Below are positions 49,062 to 58,664 of a stretch of DNA of 64,000 nucleotides, piece by piece. The notes beneath the pieces were generated by a model, which searched no databases, had not been told where the DNA came from, and worked only from the letters and a program-made list of their open reading frames with translations. Source of the stretch: CAMLFJ01 sp040902305 (GTDB taxonomy: Bacteria; Methylomirabilota; Methylomirabilia; Rokubacteriales; CSP1-6). Position 1 is the stretch's first letter. The number at the start of each line of letters is the position of its first letter. Made by a program: the position numbers and the translations under genes. The stretch spans positions 35,828 through 99,827 of the forward strand of contig JBBDXN010000111.1 of the NCBI GenBank assembly GCA_040902305.1. The letters run 5' to 3'.

Positions 49062-51815
49062 ATGATGAGGTCCGGCGCTCCGATCGCGCGCGGAGGCGTT
49101 GCCGGGGGCCTCCTTCTCGCGTTGACCCCCGGGGGGGCCCTGGTCGTGCGCGAAGCGCCCGACGCCGACCCGGTCGATCCCGCCGCCGCGAAGCGGATCG
49201 GCACCGCATTCGCCCGAGGTGTCGGCCACGGTCTGCTTCAGCTCGGCGCGGCGGAAGTGGACACGTCCCTTCCTCCAGGCATCGGGTTCTGGCGGGATGT
49301 GGGCCGCGCCTTCGTCATTCATCTGTGTGCTCAGCCGGAGCTCGAGGCGAGCCGCAGGCGCCTGCACGTCCCCTTCCCGGAGGCCGAGAGCGCGGCGCTG
49401 GCCGTGGGCGCTCCCCCGATGCCGGGCGGCGAATACCTCACCGCCGGCGCACTCGCCTCGCTCTGGGAGGCCATGAACGCGGCGTCCCGCGTCGAGCTGG
49501 CCGAGTTCGACGGGCCGGTGGACCTGTATCTCCGGTCGCGGAGCCCGGTGTGGCATCTCGTCGGCCGCGTCCATTTCCACCTTGCGGAGAACCGGACCGA
49601 GCCCGATGCGCCCTTCGCCTTCCTCGCCACCTACAGCACGCGTCCGGGCAACCAGGGCCAGCCACGGCATCGACCCCTCGGCGAGGCGATCCGCGAGTAC
49701 GCCGGGCTCGGCAACCGGCCAAAGCTCCTGGCGCTGCTCGAGCCGGTGCAGCGAGCGGCGGCGCGGAGCAAGCTGCTGCGCGGGCTCGTGGACGCCGGGG
49801 ATGTCTACCGGCCGCTCGGCCTGACCGCCGAAGAGGCGTATCGATTCCTGAACGACATCCCAATCTTCGAGGAGTCCGGGGTGGTGGTGCGGGTGCCCGA
49901 CTGGTGGGCCGCCCGGCGGCCCCCGCGGCCCCGGGTCCAGGTCAGCATCGGGACGCGCGTCCCGGCCGGCCTCGGGACGGATGCGCTGCTCGACTTCGAC
50001 GTGCGCGTGACCCTGGAGGGGCAGACCCTGAGCGAGGCGGAGATCCGGCAGGTCGCCTCGTCCTCGGAGGGCCTCGCGCTGATCCGGGGGAAGTGGGTCG
50101 AGGTGGATCCGGCCCGCCTCCGGGAGGCGCTCGAGCACTGGAGGAAGGTCAAGGCGGCGGCGGGACGAGACGGGCTCAGCTTCATCGAGGGGATGCGGCT
50201 CCTCTCCGGCGCCGCCCTGGGCGACAGCGCGGCGGCCGCTCCGCCGGCCGAGACCCCGGCATGGTCGGATGTGGTGGCCGGCCCGTGGCTCAAGGAGGCG
50301 CTCGACGGGTTGCGCGGCCCGGAAGCATTGCGCGATGCCCCGCCGCCTCGCGGGCTCGCTGCCGGGTTGCGACCCTATCAGGAAGTGGGCCTCCGCTGGC
50401 TTTCGCTCTTGCACCGCCTGGGCCTGGGTGCCTGCCTGGCCGACGACATGGGCCTCGGCAAGACCATCCAGGTGCTGGCGCTCCTGCTCGCGCTCAAGGA
50501 GCGCCCGGCCTCCTCGCGAGACAAAGGGCCGGCCCTTCTCGTCGTCCCGGCGTCGCTGATCGCCAACTGGAGGGCCGAGATCGATCGGTTCGCGCCGTCG
50601 CTGCGTGTCCTCGTCGCGCATCCGTCCGAGGCTTCGATCGCGCCGGAGGACATCAGTCCCGAAGACCTGGCCGGGCTCGATCTGGTCATCACCACGTACG
50701 GGCTCACCCACCGCCTCGGCTGGCTCGCCCAGACCGGGTGGCCGCTCGTCGTCCTCGACGAGGCCCAGGCGATCAAGAACCCCGCCGCCAAGCAGGCGCA
50801 GTCCGTCAAGGCCCTCCGGGCGCGGAGCCGGATCGCGCTGACCGGCACGCCCGTCGAGAACCGCCTGACCGACCTCTGGTCCATCTTCGACTTCCTGAAC
50901 CCGGGGCTCCTCGGATCCGGCCGGGCGTTCGCCTCCTTCGCCAAGCAGCTCGGCGCGCGGCCGGGCGGGTTCGCCCCGCTCCGGGAGCTGACGCGCCCCT
51001 ACATCCTGCGCCGCCTCAAGACCGACCGGCGGATCATCGCCGACCTGCCCCAGAAGACGGAGCTGCGCGCCTACTGCGGGCTCAGCCGGGTTCAGGCCGC
51101 GCTCTACCAGGAGTCCGTGAGGAGCCTGGCCGAGAAGCTGGAGGGCCTCGGCGCTTCGCCGGGCATCGAGCGCCGGGGCGCGGTGCTCGCCTATCTCATG
51201 CGCCTCAAGCAGATCTGCAACCATCCCTCCCAGTGGCTGCGGGACGGCGTCTGGACGGCCGAGGCCAGCGGCAAGTTCTCCCGGCTCCGCGAGCTGACCG
51301 ACATCATCTCCGACAAGCAGGAGAAGGCGCTGGTCTTCACCCAGTTCCAGGAGATGACCGAGCCCCTCGCCCGGTTCCTCGAAGGCGTGTTCGGGCGTCC
51401 CGGCCTCGTCATGCACGGCGCCACGCCGGTCAGGAAGCGCCGCGAGCTGGTGGAGCGGTTCCAGCACGACGAGGAGGTGCCGTTCTTCGTGCTCTCGCTC
51501 AAGGTGGGCGGCACGGGCCTGAACCTCACCGCGGCGTCCCACGTGATCCACTTCGACCGCTGGTGGAACCCCGCGGTGGAGGACCAGGCCACCGATCGCG
51601 CATTTCGTATCGGCCAGGCGAAGAACGTCCTCGTGCACAAGTTCGTCTGCCGCGGGACGCTGGAGGAGAAGATCGACGCGCTGATCGAGGGCAAGCAGCG
51701 GATGGCGCGCGAGGCGCTGCACGCGGGCGGCGAGGCGATCCTGACCGAGATGAGCGACGCCGAGCTGCTCCGGGTGGTCTCGCTCGATCTCCGGACCGCC
51801 CTGGCGGCGGCCTGA
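49062..51815 (+). CDS. SNF2-family helicase with N-terminal SNF2-associated domain
   Basis: 917 aa. Residues 1 to about 400 form the bacterial SNF2-associated region (YLTAGALASLWEAMNAASRV, FLNDIPIFEESGVVVRVPDW, ALIRGKWVEVDPARL). The ATPase follows with DDMGLGKTIQVLAL (Walker A), VVLDEAQAIKNP (DEAQ), LTGTPVENRLTDLWSIFDFL, then LSLKVGGTGLNLTAASHVIH and DQATDRAFRIGQAKNVLVH (motifs V-VI). Motor on double-stranded DNA; bacterial roles are chromatin-like remodelling, repair or defence. The SWIM zinc-finger gene 41 bases downstream is its usual companion. Start ATG 49062 or 49065. Confidence 0.92.
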   Translation: MMRSGAPIARGGVAGGLLLALTPGGALVVREAPDADPVDPAAAKRIGTAFARGVGHGLLQLGAAEVDTSLPPGIGFWRDVGRAFVIHLCAQPELEASRRRLHVPFPEAESAALAVGAPPMPGGEYLTAGALASLWEAMNAASRVELAEFDGPVDLYLRSRSPVWHLVGRVHFHLAENRTEPDAPFAFLATYSTRPGNQGQPRHRPLGEAIREYAGLGNRPKLLALLEPVQRAAARSKLLRGLVDAGDVYRPLGLTAEEAYRFLNDIPIFEESGVVVRVPDWWAARRPPRPRVQVSIGTRVPAGLGTDALLDFDVRVTLEGQTLSEAEIRQVASSSEGLALIRGKWVEVDPARLREALEHWRKVKAAAGRDGLSFIEGMRLLSGAALGDSAAAAPPAETPAWSDVVAGPWLKEALDGLRGPEALRDAPPPRGLAAGLRPYQEVGLRWLSLLHRLGLGACLADDMGLGKTIQVLALLLALKERPASSRDKGPALLVVPASLIANWRAEIDRFAPSLRVLVAHPSEASIAPEDISPEDLAGLDLVITTYGLTHRLGWLAQTGWPLVVLDEAQAIKNPAAKQAQSVKALRARSRIALTGTPVENRLTDLWSIFDFLNPGLLGSGRAFASFAKQLGARPGGFAPLRELTRPYILRRLKTDRRIIADLPQKTELRAYCGLSRVQAALYQESVRSLAEKLEGLGASPGIERRGAVLAYLMRLKQICNHPSQWLRDGVWTAEASGKFSRLRELTDIISDKQEKALVFTQFQEMTEPLARFLEGVFGRPGLVMHGATPVRKRRELVERFQHDEEVPFFVLSLKVGGTGLNLTAASHVIHFDRWWNPAVEDQATDRAFRIGQAKNVLVHKFVCRGTLEEKIDALIEGKQRMAREALHAGGEAILTEMSDAELLRVVSLDLRTALAAA

Positions 51816-51856
51816 AACGACAAGCCTCGGTACCTGGTGACCGGGGAGGGGGCCCC

Positions 51857-52648
51857 ATGGCCTACGACGGAAGGTGGACACGCTGGGCCCAGTACGTGCC
51901 CGTCGCTGATCGGATGCGGAGCGGAGCGCGTCATGCGGCCAGGCTCGCGAAGCAGGGGCGCACCCCCCGACCCGTCGTGTCGAGTGGCCGCGGCCGCGCC
52001 CTCGCCACCACGTTCTGGGGCCGGGCCTGGTGCGACAACCTGGCCGCGTACGCCGTCTTGTCGAACCGCCTCGAGCGCGGGCGGAGCTACTTGAGGAACG
52101 GCCTCGTCATCGACCTCGGCATCAAGCCCGGTTCGGTGACGGCGCTCGTGAGCGGGTCCGAGATCTACGAGGTCCGGGTCCGGATCGCGCCGATGCCCCG
52201 GGGGCGATGGAAGGCGGTCGTGAAGGCCTGCGCGGGCAAGATTGACTCCGTGGTCGAGCTTCTGGCGGGCCGGTTCGACGCCAGCGTCATGGCCCACGTC
52301 TGCCGCCAGAAGACCGGGCTGTTCCCAGCGCCGGCCGAGATCGCCTACGAGTGCACGTGCCCGGACGGCTTCGGGGGCGGATGGCTGTGCAAGCACGTCG
52401 CGGCGACCCTCTACGGGGTCGGCGTGCGGCTCGACGAGGATCCGGAGCTGCTGTTCCGCTTGCGTCGGGTGGCCCACGCCGACCTGCTGGCCCGCGCCAC
52501 CGCCGGCCTTGTCGCTACCGCCCCGCCGAGGCGCAGCGCTCGCCGCGGGATCGCCGCCGACCGGCTCTCGGCGGTCTTCGGGATCGACCTCGAGGCCGGA
52601 CCCGCTCCGCGTGCGCGGCGGTCCGCTCGCCCGCCGCGGTCGCGCTGA
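51857..52648 (+). CDS. SWIM zinc-finger protein
   Basis: 263 aa with a SWIM finger: CTCPDGFGGGWLCKHVAATL (CxC...CxH). Upstream segments TTFWGRAWCDNLAAYAVLSN and RGRSYLRNGLVIDLGIKPGS are typical of the bacterial SWIM proteins that accompany SNF2 helicases. GGGGAGGGGGCC precedes the ATG. The finger should mediate DNA or protein contacts for the SNF2 motor. The Arg/Pro-rich C-terminus may bind nucleic acid. Confidence 0.9.
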   Translation: MAYDGRWTRWAQYVPVADRMRSGARHAARLAKQGRTPRPVVSSGRGRALATTFWGRAWCDNLAAYAVLSNRLERGRSYLRNGLVIDLGIKPGSVTALVSGSEIYEVRVRIAPMPRGRWKAVVKACAGKIDSVVELLAGRFDASVMAHVCRQKTGLFPAPAEIAYECTCPDGFGGGWLCKHVAATLYGVGVRLDEDPELLFRLRRVAHADLLARATAGLVATAPPRRSARRGIAADRLSAVFGIDLEAGPAPRARRSARPPRSR

Positions 52649-52892
52649 GATTGGCATCGGGAGCCGCACCGCCTTCGGAGAATGACTGCATTGAGCGAGC
52701 ACGACGAGCGCAGGATTGACACGACGGCTCAGCGTTCTTGCCCAGCTGGACCTGGCGACCGCCGACGCAGTCCGGTCTGACGGCGCGAGACTTCTGAAAG
52801 CCCATATTCTATTGTCCCGTGGTTGAAGGACCGCATGGAGTCGGTTACTCGTCAGCTTGCGGTTCGCCGATTTTCGGGTTTGCGTTCGCGGG

Positions 52893-54722
52893 CTAAGCGC
52901 CGTCAGGGGCTCCGGGCATTTCCACGATAGAGGCGGGGCCGTTCGCACTGGGTTTTACCATGAGCCGTCGCGCGTGGAAGGGGCCCAGCGTCGCCCGATG
53001 GCCGATGCTGAATAGCATCGTCTCCGGGAGCCGCTCGCGCACCAGCCGATAGAGACGCGCCTCCGTCGCCTCGTCCAGCGCCGAGGTTGCCTCGTCGAGA
53101 AAGAGCCAGTCGGGTTTCTGGACAAGGGCCCGCGCGAAGGCCATGCGCTGCTGCTCGCCGGGGGAGAGCTGGAGCGACCAGTGGGCGGCCTCGTCGAGCC
53201 TCGCGGCGAGATCCTTGAGTCCCACGGCTTCGAGCGACTCGCGCAGCGTCGTGTCGTCCACACCGCCCGCGGGCATCGGATAGCTCACCACGTCCCGGAG
53301 CGTGCCGAGCGGCAGGTACGCCCGCTGCGGGAGAAAGAGGACTCGGGCACCGTGCGGCACGTGGATCTCGCCCCGCCCAAACGGCCAGATGCCGGCGATG
53401 GCACGAAATAACGTGCTCTTTCCCGAGCCCGACGTGCCACCCAAGAGCACGGTCTCCCCGCGGAAGAGCGAGAGGTTGATGTTCGCCATGAGCGGCTGGC
53501 CATCGGGGAGATGGAGATCAACCCCCTCCACGGTGAGGTGCGTGGGGTGCCCCTCGGCGCGCCGGACGCCGCGATCGAGCGACTGCCGGCGCACGTCCTC
53601 GAGCGCGCGCTCGAAGCCGGCAAGCCGCTCGACCACGGCGCCCCAAGCCGCGATCTCCTTGTATGACTGGACGAAGAAGCTGAGCGCATCCTGGACCTGC
53701 TGAAAGGCCTGGCTCGTCTGCATGAGGCCGCCTAGCCCGAGCTCGCCACGGAAGAAGCGGGGCGCCGCGACAATCGACGGGACGATCCACGCCCCCAGCC
53801 CGTAGCCCTGGGTGAAGTAGGCCATCCGCTTCTGCCGGCGCATGATGCCCCACCAGTTGCCCACCACGTCCTCGAACCGTTCGCGAAAGCCACGGAACTC
53901 ATCCGTCTCGCCGCGGTACAGGGCCACTCCCTCGGTGTTCTCGCGGAAGCGGACGAGGCTGAACCGGAAGTCCGCTTCGTACCGCTGCCGATCGAAGTTC
54001 AGCCGGACAAGCGGACGGCCGAGCCAGTCGGTCAGCCAGGTGCCGGCGATCGCGTACAGAACGGCCACCCAGACCATGTAGCCGGGTATGGTGACGGAGG
54101 ACCCGCCCACCGGAACGGTGAGCGTTCCGGACAGCCCCCAGAGAATCGCCACGAAGGTCACCAGCGTGACGGTCGCGCGCAAACCCCCGGTGAAAAGGCC
54201 GAGGGTGTGGGCCGCGAGGAGGTGCACGTCTTCCGCGATGCGCTGGTCTGGGTTGTCGGTCTCGCGGGCCACGAGCTGCATCCGATAGTAGGCGCCATCG
54301 GCCAGCCAGGCGCGGAGGTAGCGGTCGGTCAGCCAGCGTCGCCAGCGGATCTCGAGCATCTGGTTGAGATAAACCTGGTAGACGGCAAGGAGGATGAAGA
54401 TGCCGATCAGCCACGTGACGCGGAACAGCTGTCTGCGAAAGGCCACCAGGTCCTTGTCCTGGAGCGCGCTGTAGAAGGCGTTGTTCCACTGATTCAGGAG
54501 AACCGCGAGGTAGACCATGCCCAGCGTGAGGAGGACGACCGCCAGCAGGAGCCCCCGAGCCGCCCACCGATCCTCCGAGAACCAGTACGGGCCGATCATG
54601 GCCCGTGCGTTGGACAGCGTTCGGCGCAGGTCAGTTCTGGCCGGCCCGTCGGAGGGGTTGGGGGGAGGGGCGCCCGGGCCAGAGCTCCGACGCTCCCCGC
54701 CCGTGTCCCGATTGCTACCCAC
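52893..54722 (-). CDS. SbmA/YddA-type ABC transporter (permease-ATPase)
   Basis: 609 aa half-transporter. N-terminal ABC_membrane_2-type domain with six helices (PYWFSEDRWAARGLLLAVVL, NQWNNAFYSALQDKDLVAFR, YRMQLVARETDNPDQRIAED, RFRENTEGVALYRGE). The C-terminal ATPase has GGTSGSGKSTLFRAIAGIWP, LPQRAYLPLGTLRD, LSPGEQQRMAFARAL and LFLDEATSALDE. The NPDQRI and ENxEGxALYRGE motifs mark the YddA/BacA/peroxisomal ABCD family, which moves fatty acyl or peptide substrates. It converges on the SWIM gene with 240 empty bases between. The substrate is unknown. Confidence 0.92.
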   Translation of the reverse strand: MGSNRDTGGERRSSGPGAPPPNPSDGPARTDLRRTLSNARAMIGPYWFSEDRWAARGLLLAVVLLTLGMVYLAVLLNQWNNAFYSALQDKDLVAFRRQLFRVTWLIGIFILLAVYQVYLNQMLEIRWRRWLTDRYLRAWLADGAYYRMQLVARETDNPDQRIAEDVHLLAAHTLGLFTGGLRATVTLVTFVAILWGLSGTLTVPVGGSSVTIPGYMVWVAVLYAIAGTWLTDWLGRPLVRLNFDRQRYEADFRFSLVRFRENTEGVALYRGETDEFRGFRERFEDVVGNWWGIMRRQKRMAYFTQGYGLGAWIVPSIVAAPRFFRGELGLGGLMQTSQAFQQVQDALSFFVQSYKEIAAWGAVVERLAGFERALEDVRRQSLDRGVRRAEGHPTHLTVEGVDLHLPDGQPLMANINLSLFRGETVLLGGTSGSGKSTLFRAIAGIWPFGRGEIHVPHGARVLFLPQRAYLPLGTLRDVVSYPMPAGGVDDTTLRESLEAVGLKDLAARLDEAAHWSLQLSPGEQQRMAFARALVQKPDWLFLDEATSALDEATEARLYRLVRERLPETMLFSIGHRATLGPFHARRLMVKPSANGPASIVEMPGAPDGA

Positions 54723-55007
54723 GAGCCGCCACCGGAGACTCCGTTTGTTGCGTCTCCGACCCGCGGCGACCGCGCTCGAAGCGAGAGCGCCGCGTCAGAG
54801 AGATCCTACAGCGGCTTCGCCGGGGTCGGGAGCTGTCGAAGGGCATTCGCTTGAAACACTTGGTGGCAATGATCCATAGTGGGATCTCACGCAATGATCT
54901 TACAGGACTCGTCGGCCAATACCCGAGAACGATGCGCAACCCCACTTCGCGAGACCCGGATGGATGATCTCCTGACAGTTCACACCCAGGCGACGGAGAG
55001 ATCAGCG
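54723..55007. other. Intergenic region between the ABC gene and the envelope lipoprotein
   Basis: One plus-strand frame encodes a short basic helical stretch (RRVREILQRLRRGRELSKG, then LKHLVAMIHSGISRNDLTGL) ending at 54967, with no clear start or ribosome site. It might be a small protein or chance coding in GC-rich DNA. No promoter stands out. Confidence 0.25.
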
Positions 55008-55838
55008 ATGCGCCACCTGCTACTCGCCCTGTTCGGACGCATACGGCGGGGAGCCCCGCACGGGCTGGGCTCGGGTTTGACTCTCATGAGCCTCGCCCTG
55101 GTGGTCGTCGGTTGCGCGAGCCCCTCGCTGATTCCGGGGACCCAGGCGGGCGCCATCAAGGACCGCGACCGAGCTCTCGCGTCCCACCGCGAGGCCATAC
55201 ACGCCGCCATCAGCCAATCCGGGAATGTGGGCGCCCTGGCCTTTCTCGACGCTAGCGATGGCCGCCTGATCGTCCTGCCCGGCGACAGCCCGGCCGATGC
55301 CTGGTCGCGTTACACCACGTCGCCGGAGAGCGGGACCGGTCGCGTGTCGGTGCCGCCGGTGCTCACCTTCGTGCATCGAACGGACGTACCCAGGGCTCCC
55401 GAGACCGTCACCCGGAGCGTCCTGCAACGACAACAAGCCCTGGCCGCTCTGGCGACCGAACTTCGCGACGCGCACCGGAGCCTCGAGGAGCGATTGGGCA
55501 TCGTACAGCGCGAGCTCGCCGAGTCGATCGCGGCGACGAAGGGGGAGGCGGACGCACGCGCGAACATGCAGACCGCCTTGACCTCGCTCGCCGAGGAACT
55601 GGCGGCGGTACGCAAGTTCATGCTGCAGACGGCCCAGCTCGGCTGGCTCAATCACGAACTGAATGTCGAGAACGCGAGCGGCATCGGGAAGGTAGCGACG
55701 GCCAGCCAGGAGCTGTCCGCGAGCTCGGAAAGGCTGGAAGAGACCATGCGCCAGCTCTCGAAGAACCTGGCCGCGCAGCTCAAGGAGCTGGCGAACCGAC
55801 TCGACACCATTCAGGGCAAGGTCAGCAGCCTCAAGTGA
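55008..55838 (+). CDS. Coiled-coil envelope lipoprotein
   Basis: 276 aa. Signal with lipobox VVVGC (Cys about residue 37), a globular part (GALAFLDASDGRLIVLPGDS, VPPVLTFVHRTDVPRAPETV), then about 130 residues of heptad-rich helix (LATELRDAHRSLEERLGIVQ; LSASSERLEETMRQLSKNLA) ending IQGKVSSL. It is a likely periplasmic rod anchored in the membrane. The ATG at 55008 follows GGAGAG; a GTG/ATG further upstream would lengthen an unusual N-terminus. The stop overlaps the next gene. Function unknown. Confidence 0.7.
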   Translation: MRHLLLALFGRIRRGAPHGLGSGLTLMSLALVVVGCASPSLIPGTQAGAIKDRDRALASHREAIHAAISQSGNVGALAFLDASDGRLIVLPGDSPADAWSRYTTSPESGTGRVSVPPVLTFVHRTDVPRAPETVTRSVLQRQQALAALATELRDAHRSLEERLGIVQRELAESIAATKGEADARANMQTALTSLAEELAAVRKFMLQTAQLGWLNHELNVENASGIGKVATASQELSASSERLEETMRQLSKNLAAQLKELANRLDTIQGKVSSLK

Positions 55839-56494
55839 GTCTGAAGATGCACCACGACGGCACCGGGAGGCGCTGGCTCCGCACCCTGATGGCCTGCCTA
55901 CTGCTATCGCTGATCGCGGTTCCGGACGGGCTCGCCGGCGAGTGGGAGAACATGCGTGAGAGCTACGGCAACAAGCTGAAGGCTCAAGCGAAGCGGATCG
56001 CCGAGATTGAGGCAAGGGAACGCGGGGTTCCGCCGGATCAGGAGAAGCGCGCGGACAAGATCACGAGGGATCGCATCTCGGGAATCAAGGGTTCCCTGAA
56101 GGGCGGCGGGAAGGCCAGGAGCCTGGCCAACACCGCCGAGAGGGCGCCCCGTGACGCGCAGGCTTTGATCGACGTGTCCAGAGAGCAGGGCGAGTATCTT
56201 GACATCGTCATGAGCGAGTGGGGAGCGGAAGGGACGGAGCGGAGAAAGCTCCGCGGGTCCATCGCGACCTTGCTGAAGCACCTCGAGCATGCCAATGCTA
56301 GCCTGGCAAGGGCGAACGAGGTTGCGGAGGCCACCGTCATGCGCGTGCCAGAGTCGGGCCTGCTCGAGAAGGTCGGCCGGATCGAGGTGGCGGAGAAAGA
56401 GCGAGCGAGATGGCTGCGCGAGCAGGCCGCGCTGGAGCGGGAACGCCAGCAGAGGGAGCGCGGCGCCGCCGAGCGCGAGCGGGGCGTGCGGTGA
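55835..56494 (+). CDS. Secreted helical protein, partner of the coiled-coil lipoprotein
   Basis: 219 aa from GTG (or ATG at 55847). Signal peptide (core LMACLLLSLIAV, cleavage near GLAGE), then an all-helical charged protein rich in Lys, Arg and Glu (NKLKAQAKRIAEIEARERG; SIATLLKHLEHANASLARAN; WLREQAALERERQQRERGAA). GTGA overlap with the lipoprotein gene implies coupled synthesis and probably a complex. No family recognised. It ends 4 bases from the converging ABC exporter stop. Confidence 0.65.
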   Translation: MSLKMHHDGTGRRWLRTLMACLLLSLIAVPDGLAGEWENMRESYGNKLKAQAKRIAEIEARERGVPPDQEKRADKITRDRISGIKGSLKGGGKARSLANTAERAPRDAQALIDVSREQGEYLDIVMSEWGAEGTERRKLRGSIATLLKHLEHANASLARANEVAEATVMRVPESGLLEKVGRIEVAEKERARWLREQAALERERQQRERGAAERERGVR

Positions 56495-56498
56495 GGCC

Positions 56499-58412
56499 TT
56501 AGAGCGCGAGCTGGCCGCCGACGACCCGCGCGTAGTAGCCCTGCTCGGCGAGGAGGTCTTCGGGGGCGCCGGTCTCGGTCAGGCGGCCGTTGTCCACGAC
56601 CAGGATCTTGTCGACCCGCCGGATCGTGGTGAGCCGCTGGGCCACCATCAATGTCGTGCGCCCGCGCATCAGCGCGAAGAGGCTGGCCACGACCTGGGCC
56701 TCGCTCTCCACATCGAGAGCGCTCGTCGGCTCGTCCATGAGCAGGATCGGCGCGTTCTTCAGGAACGCCCGGGCCAGGTTGACCCGCTGCTTCTCCCCGA
56801 CACTCAAGTGCGCGCCCCCCTCCCCGATGACCGTTCGATAGTGCTGCGGTAGCTTCTCGATGAGCTGGGCGGCACCGGCGGCGTGCGCGGCGACCTCGAT
56901 CTCCTCCATCGTCGCCTGGGGCTTGCCGTAGGAAATGTTCTCGGCCACGGTGGTGGGCAGGATGATCGGCTCCTGCAGGACCAGGGCGATCTGCGCCCGC
57001 AGGTCCTCCAGGCGAAGGTCGCGCAGGTCCACGCCTTCCAGCAGCACCGCGCCGCTCACCGGGTCGAAGAACCGCGGCAGCAGGTTCAACAGCGTCGTCT
57101 TGCCGGCGCCGCTTGGGCCGATGATAGCCGCCGACGTGCCCGCCAGAAGTTTGAAGCTGACCTGGCGGAGTACCGGCCGCGAGCTCTCATACCCGAAGGA
57201 GACGTCGTCGTAAGTGACGTTGCCGTAGACCGGGAGCGGCGGGCACGGGGACCCGGCGGGCGCGCCCCCGGCGGCGGCAAACATGTTGTCGGCCGACGTG
57301 GGCAATCCTGCCGGTCCGTCGAGGTCCCGTCCCTGGCAGACCTGGCGCGCCTCCGGGCGGTCCTTCACCTCCTCGGGCGTGTCCAGGATCTCGAACACCC
57401 GCCGCGTGCTCGCGCTCGCGCTCGACAGCGTGGCGCCGACCTGCGAGAGCTGATGGAGCGGGTCGAAGAGCTGGGCGACGTAGGCGAGAAAAACAAGCAG
57501 CTCCCCCACCGTCAGGTTCGCGGCCAGCACCTGCTGAGCGCCCACCCAGGTCACCCCGAGCGTGCACGCGCTCAGGATCACCGAGATCGAGCCCCAGTAG
57601 AAGACCTCGAGGCCCTGCTGCGCCATCTTCTGCTGCCGCGCTACTTCGGTGTGCGCCGTGAAGCGCTGCCGCTCGTGGTGCTCGCGCGCATGGCTCTGGA
57701 TTAGCGGCAGGGCGGTGATCCCCTGGTGGATGAGCGCGTAGACCTTGCTCTCCGCTTGCTGGGCGGCCGTGCCCCGCACCCGCATTGCCCGCCCGAAGAC
57801 CTTGATCGACACCAGCAGGATCGGCACCGCGACCATGGCCACCGCGGCGAGGCGCGGGTTCAGTTGGGCCATCGCAACCGCCATGAACAGGAGGGTGCCG
57901 GTGGCGCTGATGAAGGTCAGCAGCCCCTGCAGGAACAGGGTCTGAAAGGCGCACGTGTCCGTCCCGGCCCGGAAGATGATGTCGCCCGCCTCGGTGCCGT
58001 GGTGATAGCGCAGCGAGAGGCGCTGGAGCCAGCCGAAGACGTCATCGCGGACCCGCCGCAGGCCGCGGAGCCCCACGCCGATCGAGAGGTACGCGTGCCC
58101 GGCGCATGCGGCGGTGTGGACCAGATGAAGCGCCAGCGCCGCCGCGATGATGGCGGTGAGCTGGGCGGGCTGGCCCCAGACCTGCGCCTCATCAGGCAGC
58201 CAGGCAGGGTACGGCTTGCTCCCGAGGATGTTGTCGACCAGGAGCGCCAAGGGCCAGGGCTTGAGCAGGTTGAGCCCGATGCCGAGAAGCAACAGACTCA
58301 AGGTAAGGGCTATCCGCCCAGCGTCAGGTCGGAAGTAACCAAGCGCACGGAGCAACTGGCGGAACCGCCTGACGGAGGAAGTGAGGTCGCGCGTCCACCC
58401 GGCGGTGTCCAT
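56499..58412 (-). CDS. Type I ABC exporter (MsbA/lipid-drug type), fused permease-ATPase
   Basis: About 637 aa. Six-helix exporter domain (LSLLLLGIGLNLLKPWPLAL, YHHGTEAGDIIFRAGTDTCA, LLVFLAYVAQLFDPLHQLSQ), a linker of about 45 residues rich in Pro/Ala, then an ATPase: IGPSGAGKTTLLNLLPRFFD, LVLQEPIILPTTVAENISYG, LSVGEKQRVNLARAFLKNAP, LMDEPTSALD. The signature has LSVGE rather than LSGGQ. It works as a homodimer exporting lipid, drug or peptide. The ATG at 58412 is chosen; a GTG at 58442 is possible. Confidence 0.92.
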   Translation of the reverse strand: MDTAGWTRDLTSSVRRFRQLLRALGYFRPDAGRIALTLSLLLLGIGLNLLKPWPLALLVDNILGSKPYPAWLPDEAQVWGQPAQLTAIIAAALALHLVHTAACAGHAYLSIGVGLRGLRRVRDDVFGWLQRLSLRYHHGTEAGDIIFRAGTDTCAFQTLFLQGLLTFISATGTLLFMAVAMAQLNPRLAAVAMVAVPILLVSIKVFGRAMRVRGTAAQQAESKVYALIHQGITALPLIQSHAREHHERQRFTAHTEVARQQKMAQQGLEVFYWGSISVILSACTLGVTWVGAQQVLAANLTVGELLVFLAYVAQLFDPLHQLSQVGATLSSASASTRRVFEILDTPEEVKDRPEARQVCQGRDLDGPAGLPTSADNMFAAAGGAPAGSPCPPLPVYGNVTYDDVSFGYESSRPVLRQVSFKLLAGTSAAIIGPSGAGKTTLLNLLPRFFDPVSGAVLLEGVDLRDLRLEDLRAQIALVLQEPIILPTTVAENISYGKPQATMEEIEVAAHAAGAAQLIEKLPQHYRTVIGEGGAHLSVGEKQRVNLARAFLKNAPILLMDEPTSALDVESEAQVVASLFALMRGRTTLMVAQRLTTIRRVDKILVVDNGRLTETGAPEDLLAEQGYYARVVGGQLAL

Positions 58413-58664
58413 AGAGGCAATTGACGCAGAGGAGCAAGCCACGTGCCATGCGACCTGACCACCGACGCCTTGAAACTTGCAGACTTCTCGAGCCCTCGGT
58501 CTGCCGTCGCGGCGGCGGGACGTGGTCTACGTGTAATTCCTACACTGACGACCGGGTAGGGCTGGACGCCGCCGCGATCGCGAGGTCGTAGATCGTGATG
58601 TTGTTAGCGGCGCGGGGCCGAGCGACGAGACCCTGGTCACCCCGTCCTTCCCCTCGGCCTGCGC
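58413..58664. other. Intergenic stretch upstream of the ABC exporter
   Basis: No supported gene. It contains the presumed promoter of the minus-strand exporter and, at its right end, the border of a xanthine-dehydrogenase fragment. Confidence 0.4.

Noticed and set aside
49011..51881. Long minus-strand frame opposite the SNF2 helicase
   Set aside because: Shadow of high GC third positions; no motifs, while the plus strand carries all SNF2 motifs.
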